From the NCBI GenBank assembly GCA_016722075.1, contig JADKGW010000001.1, positions 3,720,001 through 3,784,000 on the forward strand: 64,000 bases of DNA. The letters are read 5' to 3'. Made by a program: the position numbers and the translations under genes. The notes beneath the pieces were generated by a model. The model saw only the letters and a program-made list of their open reading frames with translations, was not told the DNA's origin and ran no database searches. This document shows, one piece after another, positions 37,662-45,779 of the stretch; the first letter of the stretch is position 1; every line of letters begins with the position of its first letter. Origin of the DNA: Candidatus Kouleothrix ribensis. GTDB lineage: Bacteria > Chloroflexota > Chloroflexia > Chloroflexales > Roseiflexaceae.

Positions 37662-37723
37662 CTAAGTGTACCACACGTGTGCGAGGATGCCGCAAGTAGG
37701 GCACCCTGGTGTGGTACACTTAG
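37662..37723. promoter_or_regulatory. divergent promoter pair forming a 15-bp inverted repeat
   Basis: CTAAGTGTACCACAC (37662-37676) and GTGTGGTACACTTAG (37709-37723) are exact inverted copies 32 bases apart. Each contains GGTACACT, the -10 form seen elsewhere in this window, pointing outward to the minus-strand gene and the plus-strand ABC ATPase. The repeat may therefore be two -10 regions, or a shared operator laid over them. Confidence 0.6.
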
Positions 37724-37751
37724 CGGCATGGTTCGATCAGAGAGGACGCCG

Positions 37752-38717
37752 ATGGCCGCAATCGTAGAGACGCGCGACCTGACCCGCCGCTATGGCACAA
37801 CGCTGGCGCTCGATCACCTGACGCTACAGGTGGCGCAGGGTGCAATCTTCGGCTTCATTGGGCCAAACGGCGCCGGCAAAACCACGACGATGCGCATCCT
37901 GACTACGCTACTCCGGCCCAGCAGCGGCGAGGCCTGGGTAGCAGGCCGCTCGGTGCTGGCCGAGCCGCTCGAGGTGCGCAAGGTCGTGGGCTTCATGCCC
38001 GACTTCTTCGGCGTATACGATAATATGAAGGTGTGGGAGTATCTCGACTTTTTCGGGCGCGCGTATGGCATCGCGCCCAACCGCCGCCAGAGCCTGATCG
38101 GCGAGCTGCTCGAGCTGGTTGACCTGAGCTACAAGCGCGACGATTTCGTAATGGGGCTATCGCGTGGCATGAAGCAGCGCCTGAGCCTGGCGCGCACAAT
38201 GATCCACGACCCGGCGCTGCTGATCCTCGACGAGCCGGCCAGCGGGCTCGACCCGCGCGCGCGGATCGAGCTGCGCGAGCTACTGAAAGAGCTGCGCGCG
38301 CTGGGCAAAACCGTGATGATCAGCTCGCATATCCTGACCGAGCTAGCCGAGATGTGTACGCACATCGCGATCATCGAGCGCGGCAAGCTGCTGGCGTCGG
38401 GCGATGTGCAAACCATCCTGCGCTCGCTGCAGCCGCACCGCACGCTCGAGCTGCGTGTACTCAGCGGTGCCGCGCATGCCGAGGCGCTGCTACGCGCGCG
38501 CGGCGAGGTGATCGAAGTACGCCGCAGCGCGCCCGATCCGGCAACAGACGCGGCCGGCCCACACACATTGCTGATCGACTACACTGGCGATGAGCCAGGT
38601 ATGGGTGAGCTGCTGGCGGCACTGATCGGCGCGGGGGTCGTGGTCACGCGCTTCGCCGAGCAATCGAGCGACCTCGAGGATATTTTCATGCAGGTAACCA
38701 AAGGCCTGGTGCAGTAG
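37752..38717 (+). CDS. ABC transporter ATP-binding protein
   Basis: A 321-residue ATPase subunit: Walker A IGPNGAGKTTTMRIL, Q-loop region VGFMPDFFGVYDNMKVWEYL, signature MGLSRGMKQRLSLA (LSRGM in place of LSGGQ, common in the ABC-2 drug/gliding group), Walker B ALLILDEPASGLDP and switch His in VMISSHIL. The C-terminal 100 residues are the CcmA/NatA-type extension. The ATG follows AGAGGAC; an ATG at 37728 is also possible. No permease gene is adjacent, so the membrane partner is elsewhere or missing. Confidence 0.9.
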   Translation: MAAIVETRDLTRRYGTTLALDHLTLQVAQGAIFGFIGPNGAGKTTTMRILTTLLRPSSGEAWVAGRSVLAEPLEVRKVVGFMPDFFGVYDNMKVWEYLDFFGRAYGIAPNRRQSLIGELLELVDLSYKRDDFVMGLSRGMKQRLSLARTMIHDPALLILDEPASGLDPRARIELRELLKELRALGKTVMISSHILTELAEMCTHIAIIERGKLLASGDVQTILRSLQPHRTLELRVLSGAAHAEALLRARGEVIEVRRSAPDPATDAAGPHTLLIDYTGDEPGMGELLAALIGAGVVVTRFAEQSSDLEDIFMQVTKGLVQ

Positions 38718-38730
38718 TGTACTGCGGGCC

Positions 38731-39030
38731 TCAGTGCCAGCGGCGTTTGCGCGAGCGCGGCGGAGCCTCGGGTGGCAGCTCGGCGTCGCCGCCGGTTTCG
38801 GGAAAGGTGATTCCGAAGCTGCGCTTGAGAATATCGCGCACGATCGGCTCGTGAATACGGTCGGCCACGAGCGTGATCGCCAGGCAGCGCTGGGGATCGC
38901 CGGGGTCGCGCTCAATATCGACTCGCAGCCAATGCGGCCAGCGCCGCACCGTCGCCAGGATGCGGTTCTCATCCTCCCCGCGCAAGGTCAGCCGAACCTC
39001 ACCAATTTCGCCAACCGATAGTGTTGTCAT
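38731..39030 (-). CDS. hypothetical protein, 99 aa
   Basis: ATG at 39028-39030. Contains TTLSVGEIGEVRLTLRGEDE, a beta-rich region (RWPHWLRVDIERDPGDPQRC) and a Pro/Arg-rich end. No known family recognised; the wording LTLRGEDENRILATVRR suggests a small alpha/beta domain. Convergent with the ABC ATPase. Confidence 0.55.
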   Translation of the reverse strand: MTTLSVGEIGEVRLTLRGEDENRILATVRRWPHWLRVDIERDPGDPQRCLAITLVADRIHEPIVRDILKRSFGITFPETGGDAELPPEAPPRSRKRRWH

Positions 39031-39199
39031 ATGCCGAATCCTGCGCCATACCAAGCGAGCCAGCCACGATCGGCCGGCCCGTTTCGTACGACAACTGTTG
39101 CATGCCTGTGGCCCACCCCAACCACCGCCGGCATCGCTGATCGCGCCCAGGCGGCCAGTGCTTGTTCAATGCGAATGGCGTGACGTGGCGGGTTGGTCG

Positions 39200-39235
39200 G
39201 GGGTGTAGCCGGCAGCGGCCTGCCGGTTACACCCC
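39200..39235 (-). terminator. hairpin downstream of the RRM gene
   Basis: GGGGTGTAGCCGGCAG (39200-39215) pairs with CTGCCGGTTACACCCC (39220-39235) at 15 of 16 positions. It starts eight bases after the minus-strand RRM gene stop. No T run, so it could be a repeat instead of a terminator. Confidence 0.5.
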
Positions 39236-39242
39236 TTGTATA

Positions 39243-39539
39243 CTAGTAGCGCCCGCGTGCGCCACGGTTATCGCGGCGGTTGCCACCCGAGCTACCCTTA
39301 TCTTCAGCTTCGTTCACCCGCACCGGGCGGCCATCGACATCGCGCCCGTTTACGGCGCTAATCACCGCCGCTACGTCAGCGGCATCCATCTCGACAAAGC
39401 CGAAGCCGCGCGAGCGGCCGGTGTCGCGATCGGTAATTACCCGGGCGCTCTGTACTTCGCCATGCTCGCTGAATAGTGCCTCCAGCTGAGCATCATCGAC
39501 ATTCCAAGACAGATTCCCGACAAACAACTTGACGTGCAT
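39243..39539 (-). CDS. RRM-domain RNA-binding protein
   Basis: A 98-residue protein with one RNA recognition motif: RNP2 LFVGNLSW at the start and RNP1 SRGFGFVEM about residue 45, followed by a glycine/arginine-rich tail (GGNRRDNRGARGRY). Such proteins in cyanobacteria and Chloroflexota are cold-inducible single-RRM RNA chaperones. ATG 39537-39539 has GGGGAG upstream; the extension to 39614 is rejected. Confidence 0.92.
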   Translation of the reverse strand: MHVKLFVGNLSWNVDDAQLEALFSEHGEVQSARVITDRDTGRSRGFGFVEMDAADVAAVISAVNGRDVDGRPVRVNEAEDKGSSGGNRRDNRGARGRY

Positions 39540-39917
39540 GCTATGCTCCCCTGCCCACATAGTTGTGCGGCAGCTACTCATGCAGCGGCCCATGCCGAGC
39601 CGCCGCGGATACAATGTTATACCAAATCGTTTCGCTGCAGATCTAGCGAATCGGCATACTTCGCCATCTCATCTTGCATTGACACTGAAGCAATTTCAGC
39701 AGCAACGGCGCCCTGACGAGCGCAGAGGAAGAGAGGAGGGAGTGCAAGTCGCGCAGTGTCACGTTGGCTAACATTCTAAGTATACCACACAGTACCGATA
39801 CCTGCTTGCCAAGCCAGCCAAATGGGCTTGCATCGGTGGGGTACGCACCATGCCCAGGGTTCAAGCCGTATGCGCGGGGAGCCTGGCCGGCTTGCCCACC
39901 ACCGCCGGCGAGCGCGG
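39540..39917. other. 378-bp intergenic region
   Basis: No gene called. Upstream of the RRM gene it is somewhat A+T-rich, as expected for a cold-shock leader, but I find no clear -35/-10 pair; TATACCACACAG at 39780 resembles a promoter on the minus strand (GTGTGGTATA). Confidence 0.35.
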
Positions 39918-40388
39918 CTACTTGATCTCGTGATAACCGCGCCGATAATAGAGCAGCGGCGTACCTTCGTGTACCTCGCTGTCGTACACCTCGCCAACGA
40001 AGATCGTGTGATCGCCGGCCGCGATCGAGCTATGCAGCTGGCATTCGATCACCGCCAGCACATGGTCGAGCACCGGCAAGCCCAGCGTGCCCAGGTGCCA
40101 GGCCACGCCTTTGAATTTGTCGCTGCCGATAGTGGCAAAGCGCCGCGAGAGATGTTCCTGGCGCTTGTCGAGCACATTCACCACGAATTTGCCGGCGTGG
40201 GCCAGCGCGGCGTGGGTCGCCACCTGCTGATCGATGCAGATCAGCACCAGCGGCGGCTTGAGCGATAGCGACGAGAACGAGCTGACGGTCATGCCGTATT
40301 GCTCACCCTGGTACTCGGTAGTCACCACCGTGACGCCACTGGCGAAATAGCCCAGCGCCTGGCGGAAACGCGCCTCGTCAATTGGCAT
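39918..40388 (-). CDS. flavin reductase family protein
   Basis: A 156-residue FMN-binding split-barrel protein: FRQALGYFASGVTVVTTEYQ, GMTVSSFSSLSLKPPLVLIC, then KFVVNVLDKRQEHLSRRFAT and HTIFVGEVYDSEVHEG. This is the HpaC/DIM6 flavin:NAD(P)H reductase family that supplies reduced flavin to a monooxygenase or oxidase. No partner oxygenase in the window. Confidence 0.9.
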   Translation of the reverse strand: MPIDEARFRQALGYFASGVTVVTTEYQGEQYGMTVSSFSSLSLKPPLVLICIDQQVATHAALAHAGKFVVNVLDKRQEHLSRRFATIGSDKFKGVAWHLGTLGLPVLDHVLAVIECQLHSSIAAGDHTIFVGEVYDSEVHEGTPLLYYRRGYHEIK

Positions 40389-40495
40389 AGGGCAGTCCAG
40401 TTCTAGCTTTGTAGCATACGCTGAGGCTCCTATTATACTACCTTCGGAAGCTTGCCCTTAAGGAAGGCGCGATTCGCCGCACGAGCGAGATCCGC

Positions 40496-40501
40496 TATAA
40501 T
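40496..40501 (+). promoter_or_regulatory. -10 box TATAAT for upp
   Basis: CGCTATAATTGG; the ATG is 34 bases downstream with GAGGAAGGGG before it. The -35 region (about 40473-40478) is not consensus. Confidence 0.55.
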
Positions 40502-40535
40502 TGGCTGAAATAGCCACACGAGGAAGGGGCACGCA

Positions 40536-41162
40536 ATGCCACAGGTCTATGTTTCCACGCATCCGCTGGTGCAACACAAGCTCTCGCTACTTCGCCGCAC
40601 CGTCACCGAACCCAAGAAGTTCCGCGAGCTGGTGCGCGAGCTGGCCCAATTTCTGGTATACGAGGCGACGATCGATCTGCCACTCAGAGATACGACCATC
40701 CAGACGCCGCTGGCGACCATGCCGGGCAAGCAGATCAGCGTCCAGCTTGGCCTGGTGCCAATTCTGCGCGCCGGGCTGGGCATGGTCGACCCGATCCTCG
40801 ACCTGATTCCGACCGCGCATGTCTGGCATCTGGGGCTGTACCGCGATCACGCCACGCTCGAGCCGGTGACCTACTACAACAAACTGCCGCCCGAGGCCGA
40901 GGTCGACCTGTGTCTGGTGCTCGACCCCATGCTGGCCACGGGCGGCTCGGCGATTGCTGCCGTCGACATTCTCAAGCGCTGGGGCGCCCAGCAGATCAAG
41001 TTCCTGGGCCTGATCGCCGCGCCCGAGGGCGTAAGCGCGCTGGCCGGGGCGCACCCCGATGTGCCGATCTACCTGGCCGCGCTCGATGAATGCCTGAACG
41101 ACAAGGGCTACATTGTGCCAGGCCTTGGCGATGCAGGCGACCGCCAGTTCGGCACCGGGTAG
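40536..41162 (+). CDS. upp: uracil phosphoribosyltransferase
   Basis: A 208-residue enzyme that makes UMP from uracil and PRPP (pyrimidine salvage). Conserved pieces: VYVSTHPLVQHKLSLLR at the start, PILRAGLGMVDPILDLIPTA, the PRPP-binding motif LVLDPMLATGGSAIAAVD, and the uracil site ending KGYIVPGLGDAGDRQFGT. Full length; no oddity. Confidence 0.97.
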   Translation: MPQVYVSTHPLVQHKLSLLRRTVTEPKKFRELVRELAQFLVYEATIDLPLRDTTIQTPLATMPGKQISVQLGLVPILRAGLGMVDPILDLIPTAHVWHLGLYRDHATLEPVTYYNKLPPEAEVDLCLVLDPMLATGGSAIAAVDILKRWGAQQIKFLGLIAAPEGVSALAGAHPDVPIYLAALDECLNDKGYIVPGLGDAGDRQFGTG

Positions 41163-41299
41163 CCCAGAACCAGGCGCTGGGCAGCCCCACAAGCGCGAGC
41201 TGATGCTTAGGGCTGCGGCATGGTCACAGCATCCCACGTCGCACGGCGTCGTACGTAGCGGCGCTGTGGTCTTCGAACGACACACGACACCTGGAGTAC

Positions 41300-42421
41300 A
41301 TGGTGAATGGACAGGTTGCGATCTATCTAGCGTTGACGTTCGCGCTCGCCTTCGCCACCACCGCGCTGTTGCTGCCATGGGTGATGCGCCTGAGCACGCG
41401 CTACGGCTGGGTGCAGCAGCCTGGTGGCCGCCGCCAGCACGCCCGCCCGACCTCAAATATCGGCGGGGTGGCGATCTACTGCGGGTTTGTGGCCGCGCTG
41501 CTGCTGACGTTCGCGTTCGAGCCGGTGCTGCCGCGCAGCTCGTTCGAGCGGCTGCGGCTGCTGCTGCTGCTGATCGGCGCGACACTGATCTTCCTGGTGA
41601 TGTGGCGCGACGACATAGCCGAGCTGCCGCCGCTGCCGAAGTTTGCCGCGCAGCTGGCCGCCGCGCTGATTGCAGTCGGGCCATACCTGTGGGAGCACAG
41701 GCGCTACTCAGATGCGGCCGGCCAGCTGACCGAGGCGCGCGGGATCGTGCTGACCGCCTTCAAGTTTCCATTTGTCGATCAGGTTAACCTGTGGGATATC
41801 AGCCCCTGGCTGGCGATCGGCGCGACGGTGCTCTGGATCGGCTGGATGACCAATACGATCAACTGGTCGGACGGCATCGACGGCCTGGCTGGCGGGGTGT
41901 CGCTGATCGCCGCGCTGGCGCTGGCGCTCAACGCGCTGCGGCAAAGCCCGCCGCAGATCACGATCGCGCTGCTGCCACTGGCGCTGGCCGGCGCGGCGGC
42001 GGGGTTCCTGCTGTTCAACTTTCCGCCGGCCACGATCTTCATGGGCGATAGCGGCGCCGAGCTGCTGGGCTACGTGCTAGGCGTCAGCGCGATCATCGGT
42101 GGGGCCAAGCTCGCAACCGTGCTGCTGGTGCTGGGCGTGCCGATCCTCGACGTAGCCTGGCTGGTGATCGCGCGCCTACGCGCCGGCCGCTCGCCGGCCC
42201 AGGGTGGGCGCGACCACCTGCACTTCCGGCTGCGCGACATGGGCTGCTCGCCGCGCCAGGTGCTGCTGTTCTACTATGCGCTGAGCGCCAGCTTCGGCCT
42301 GCTGGGGATCGTCAGCGCTGCGCCGATCGTCAAGCTGGCGGCCCTGGGCGTGCTGGCGCTGATTGTGATCGCCGTGATCACGTACGTGTCGCGCCGCACG
42401 GTGGTGATCCCGCGCCCGTAG
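41300..42421 (+). CDS. undecaprenyl-phosphate GlcNAc-1-phosphate transferase (WecA/TagO/MraY family)
   Basis: A 373-residue membrane enzyme that moves a sugar-1-phosphate from a UDP-sugar to undecaprenyl phosphate, the first step for lipid-linked glycans. About ten helices; cytoplasmic motifs RPTSNIGGVAIY, MWRDDIAELPPLPKF (the DD that binds Mg), NTINWSDGIDGLAGG, IFMGDSGAELLGY and the final GGRDHLHFRLRDMG, which marks the WecA/TagO rather than MraY type. Its last codons (VVIPRP) lie in a 25-bp sequence repeated downstream at 42466. It may supply the carrier used by the GT-C proteins here. Confidence 0.92.
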   Translation: MVNGQVAIYLALTFALAFATTALLLPWVMRLSTRYGWVQQPGGRRQHARPTSNIGGVAIYCGFVAALLLTFAFEPVLPRSSFERLRLLLLLIGATLIFLVMWRDDIAELPPLPKFAAQLAAALIAVGPYLWEHRRYSDAAGQLTEARGIVLTAFKFPFVDQVNLWDISPWLAIGATVLWIGWMTNTINWSDGIDGLAGGVSLIAALALALNALRQSPPQITIALLPLALAGAAAGFLLFNFPPATIFMGDSGAELLGYVLGVSAIIGGAKLATVLLVLGVPILDVAWLVIARLRAGRSPAQGGRDHLHFRLRDMGCSPRQVLLFYYALSASFGLLGIVSAAPIVKLAALGVLALIVIAVITYVSRRTVVIPRP

Positions 42422-42554
42422 GGGCGCGATCAATGGTTTTCGTGTGCGAGCCGGCGAGTGGTCGGTGATCCCGCGCCCGTAGGGGCGCGATACATCGCGC
42501 CCACCGGCGCGATACATCGCGCCCACCGGCGCGATGTATCGCGCCCCTACGGGC
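42404..42554. repeat. 27-bp perfect inverted repeat with internal tandem repeats
   Basis: 42475-42501 and 42528-42554 are exact inverted copies (27 bp). Between them GGCGCGATACATCGCGCCCACC is repeated. A direct copy of GGTGATCCCGCGCCCGTAGG occurs at 42405 (covering the transferase stop) and 42464. It separates convergent genes and includes the transglutaminase stop. Confidence 0.8.
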
Positions 42555-43392
42555 GCATTGCCGGGGCGTGGTGGGGTTGCTCGTCGACGGTGCGCATGCG
42601 CACGCGCACGGTCAGGGTCTCGTGCGCCGCGCCCTGGAAAATGCCGTGCATCGGCGCGGCGTCGGCATAGTCGCGGCCAAGCGCCACGCGCACATAGTTC
42701 GGCCCGGTCGCACAGCTATGGGTCGGGTCGAAGCCCAGCCAGCCGCGTCCGGCCAGGTATACCTCGGCCCAGGCGTGGCTGGCCAGGATGGCCTCGGGCG
42801 GCTGCGCCGGATCGTGAAAGTAGCCACTGACATAGCGCGCCGCCAGCCCGCGGCTACGGCATAGCGCGATCAGCAGGTGCGCGAAATCCTGGCATACCCC
42901 GCGCCGCCCGGCCAGCACTGCGTCGGCCGTGGTCGTACTATCGGTGCTGCCGGGTTCGTACACACAGCTGGTGGCGACCGCGTGCATCAGCCGGGTGGCC
43001 GTGGCCTCGTCGTCGGCGCCGTCTGGCGCGTTGGCGGCCGCAAATGCGGCCAGCTCGGCGCTAAGCGGCACATACGCACTGGCCGCGCTGAACTGGTGGC
43101 GCTCTAGTAGCCCGAGCGGCGCAGCGGCGATCAGCGGCGCGTCGCTGGTGTCGACCAGACTATGGGCGGTGATCACCAGGCGGCGATGCGGCGGCAGGAC
43201 GCTGTAGCAGTAGATCGCGTTTCCAAACCGATCGGTAATGCGATCGAACGGCGTAGGCGGGTCGAGCGCCAGCCGGAAGCTGAGCAGATGCTGCCCGCCA
43301 TCCTCACGCGGGCGTAGCCGCGCCTCACCCACGGCCTCGCGCACATTGCCGTCGTATGAGAAGATCGTTTCGTGCTCGATATACAGTTTCAT
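42547..43392 (-). CDS. transglutaminase-like protein
   Basis: A 281-residue protein with an N-terminal Bact_transglu_N domain (MKLYIEHETIFSYDGNVREA) and a papain-fold core with catalytic Cys in GRRGVCQDFAHLLIALCR, His in SHAWAEVYLAGRGWLGFDPT and Asp in GFDPT. Such proteins are normally coded with alpha-E and circularly permuted ATP-grasp genes, as here. The set is predicted to build and process a peptide or amide bond; no product is known. Final gene of that operon; its last codons lie in the inverted repeat. Confidence 0.9.
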   Translation of the reverse strand: MKLYIEHETIFSYDGNVREAVGEARLRPREDGGQHLLSFRLALDPPTPFDRITDRFGNAIYCYSVLPPHRRLVITAHSLVDTSDAPLIAAAPLGLLERHQFSAASAYVPLSAELAAFAAANAPDGADDEATATRLMHAVATSCVYEPGSTDSTTTADAVLAGRRGVCQDFAHLLIALCRSRGLAARYVSGYFHDPAQPPEAILASHAWAEVYLAGRGWLGFDPTHSCATGPNYVRVALGRDYADAAPMHGIFQGAAHETLTVRVRMRTVDEQPHHAPAMRP

Positions 43393-43416
43393 CGGCTCGG
43401 CCCTGCCTGTTCCTGG

Positions 43417-44181
43417 TTACCGCTCGTTGCCGCGCTTGAAGTTGCCGGTCGCCTTAGCCATGATCAGCTGGGCGTCCTTGCCTTCGAGTCCGTCGATCTT
43501 GCGTAGAAATTTGCGGGCCTGCTCGCCGCGCAAAACGGTCACCTGTTTACCATACCACGAGATCAGCACTTTGTCGCGGGCCGCGCGATAGGAAAACACC
43601 TGCTCATCGAGCACGCCGCGCCGATCAACCGGCAGCGCCGGCCGGGCCAGCAGCACCAGCAGCGCCTCGGCGGTCTGCTCGGGGGTTTGGCCACTGGTGT
43701 CGATCACATTCCAGCCATAGTCGGCGTATGGTTCGCCCTGGCTGGCGAGGTGCAGCCGCTCGATCGTGGCGGTGAGCAGCGCGGTGTCGAATGGTTTGCC
43801 GGCACGCGCGGCGTTGCGCGCCAGCGTGGTGGCCAGGTCGGGCTGCAGCACGATCTTGTGCAGGCGGTGCTCGTCCGCCAGGCTGGCGAAGTGCGCCTCG
43901 GCGTCGGCCGGCCCGATCACGTCGTCGATCACCACCGCGAAGCCCGCGCCAGCATACAGCCGGGCCATAGCAGCGGCCGAGTCGCGCGCGAGCCGGAACT
44001 GCCGGGTGGTCTCGTCAGTCCATTCAGGCAGCGGGTGAGCGATGCCCGACACAACCAGCTCGCGCAGGTCGTCGACCGCGATGTGCAGGCCATGCGCGAA
44101 GTGCCGCAGCAGCGTGCGCGCCACGGTCGATTTCCCGGCGCCGGGAATGCCGCTGAGCAGGACCAGGGGTGGTGTGTCCAT
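43417..44181 (-). CDS. P-loop AAA_33-type kinase-like protein
   Basis: A 254-residue protein. Walker A LLSGIPGAGKSTVARTLL, acidic pair HIAVDDLRE and GFAVVIDDVIGPADAEAH, like zeta-toxin, chloramphenicol phosphotransferase or polynucleotide kinase-type small-molecule kinases. The C-terminal 90 residues are an extra domain (VFSYRAARDKVLISWYGKQV, LRKIDGLEGKDAQLIMAKAT) that I cannot name. It sits between the alpha-E and transglutaminase genes on the same strand. Substrate unknown. Confidence 0.75.
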   Translation of the reverse strand: MDTPPLVLLSGIPGAGKSTVARTLLRHFAHGLHIAVDDLRELVVSGIAHPLPEWTDETTRQFRLARDSAAAMARLYAGAGFAVVIDDVIGPADAEAHFASLADEHRLHKIVLQPDLATTLARNAARAGKPFDTALLTATIERLHLASQGEPYADYGWNVIDTSGQTPEQTAEALLVLLARPALPVDRRGVLDEQVFSYRAARDKVLISWYGKQVTVLRGEQARKFLRKIDGLEGKDAQLIMAKATGNFKRGNER

Positions 44182-44279
44182 AGGCCATGCGTACCTAACG
44201 CTAGACGCCCCACGGCCAAAGGATTGCAGGCGCGGCCACGCGCGCGTCGCCAGGCGCAGAACGATGCGCGCTCGATCGA

Positions 44280-45281
44280 CTACTGCTGCTGCTGCTGGGC
44301 CTGCTCGTAGCGGCTGAGCGGCGTGGCGTTGGGCGGCAGCACATTGACGACGAAATAGCTCTGCGTAATCGCCTCGCCGATGCTGTTGAGCTTGTGCTGC
44401 ATGTCTTCCAGGTAGACGTGCAGATCAGCCAGCGCCTCGCGAATATCCAGGTAGGTCAGCTCGGCGCACAGCCGGCCGAGCAAGCGCTCGGCGGTGTTGC
44501 TGGGCCGATCGGCCGGGCTATCCGAAATCGTCGCCAGCGCGTCGCGGGTATGGTCGAGGCAGAACGCCACGCTGCGCGGGAAGGTGCGATCGAGCAGCAG
44601 GAAATCGACCACGCGCCACGCCTGGAGCTGCGAGTGCGAGCGGCGGTAGGGCTCGAACGCGCTGCACGATTTGAGCAGCGCGATCCACTGCAGGCTGGCC
44701 AGCGGCGCGCCCTCGCCGCCGGTGCCGGCCGACAGCGCATTGTACTTCACATCGAGGATGCGCGCGGTCTTGTCGGCGCGCTCGAGGAACTTGCCGGCCT
44801 GGATGAACTCCCAGCCCTCGCTATGGGCCATAGTCGCGTCGGTGACGCCCTGAAACAGGTGTGAGCCATTGCGGATCTCGCTGAAGAAATCGTAGGGGTT
44901 GCGGATGATCGTATCGACATCGGTGTTCGAGATCGAGTGGTACAGCCGGTTAATCTGCTCCCACATCTCACGGCTGATCTGCTCGCGTACGGCCCGTGCG
45001 TTCTCGCGCGCCCGGCCAATGCACGACAGGATTGCGTTGGGGTTTTCGGGATGCATGGTCAGAAACGCGGTGACACTCTCGGCGTGGTAGGCACTGAAGG
45101 CGGCCTTGAACAGCGCGCGGTCGCCAGTGATCGTGATCAACGGCTCCCAGGCCAGATCCTGGCTGGCGCTAGGCGCGTCGAGCGAGGCCTGGAAGTTCAC
45201 GGCGATGATCCGTGCAACATCTTCGGCCCGCTCGAGGTGGCGCGCCATCCAGAACAACGATTCGGCAACTCTTGAGAGCAT
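44280..45281 (-). CDS. alpha-E domain protein (DUF403)
   Basis: A 333-residue all-helical protein: MLSRVAESLFWMARHLERAE, ENPNAILSCIGRARENARAV, MWEQINRLYHSISNTD, GWEFIQAGKFLERADKTARI and AELTYLDIREALADL. This is the alpha-E family that always accompanies circularly permuted ATP-grasp proteins. Start ATG 45279-45281 with AGAGG; the longer frame upstream is an 8-residue repeat coded by an octamer array and is rejected. The array begins 11 bases before the ATG. Confidence 0.93.
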   Translation of the reverse strand: MLSRVAESLFWMARHLERAEDVARIIAVNFQASLDAPSASQDLAWEPLITITGDRALFKAAFSAYHAESVTAFLTMHPENPNAILSCIGRARENARAVREQISREMWEQINRLYHSISNTDVDTIIRNPYDFFSEIRNGSHLFQGVTDATMAHSEGWEFIQAGKFLERADKTARILDVKYNALSAGTGGEGAPLASLQWIALLKSCSAFEPYRRSHSQLQAWRVVDFLLLDRTFPRSVAFCLDHTRDALATISDSPADRPSNTAERLLGRLCAELTYLDIREALADLHVYLEDMQHKLNSIGEAITQSYFVVNVLPPNATPLSRYEQAQQQQQ

Positions 45282-45291
45282 AAGCAGCCTC

Positions 45292-45419
45292 TGACACGAT
45301 GACACGATGACACGATGACGCGATGACACGATGACACGATGACATGATGACATGATGACACGATGACACGATGACATGATGACGCGATGACATGATGACA
45401 TGATGACATGATGACACGA
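45292..45419 (-). repeat. tandem array of 16 TGACnnGA octamers
   Basis: Sixteen back-to-back 8-bp units, consensus TGAC(A/G)(C/T)GA, variation confined to the fifth and sixth bases. Period 8 shifts the frame each unit, so the plus strand carries TGA in all three frames. Its complement is the same family as the next array, in inverted order, joined by GATGAGCCGGCTCAT. Confidence 0.9.
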
Positions 45420-45447
45420 TGAGCCGGCTCATTGGGAAGGCCATCTG

Positions 45448-45779
45448 GTCATCTTGTCATCGTGTCACCTGGCCATCTTGTCACCTTCTCACCTGGCCAT
45501 CTTGTCACCTTCTCACCTGGTCATCTTGTCACCTTCTCACCTGGCCATCTTGTCACCTTCTCACCTGGCCATCTTCTCACCTGGCCATCTTGTCACCTTC
45601 TCACCTGGCCATCTTGTCACCCGGCCATCTTGTCACCTTCTCACCTGGCCATCTTCTCACCTGGTCATCTTGTCACCTTCTCACCTTCTCACCCGGCCAT
45701 CTTGTCATCTTGTCATCTTGTCACCTGGCCATCTTGTCACCTTCTCACCTGGCTATCTGGTCATCGTGTCACCTGGTCA
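45448..45779 (+). repeat. inverted tandem array of about 41 related octamers
   Basis: Units GTCAYCTT, GTCACCTT, CTCACCTG, GCCATCTT repeat, mostly in a 24-bp super-unit. The last unit holds TCA at 45777-45779, which is the TGA stop of the ATP-grasp gene on the minus strand. Read on that strand the array starts at the stop codon and goes on as TGAC/TGAG every 8 bases. It inverts the array at 45292-45419. Confidence 0.88.

Noticed and set aside
37752..39030. Complete ABC exporter
   Set aside because: Only the ATPase is present; the neighbouring genes have no permease helices.
45292..45779. CRISPR array
   Set aside because: Units are 8 bp and contiguous with no unique spacers, and no cas genes are near.
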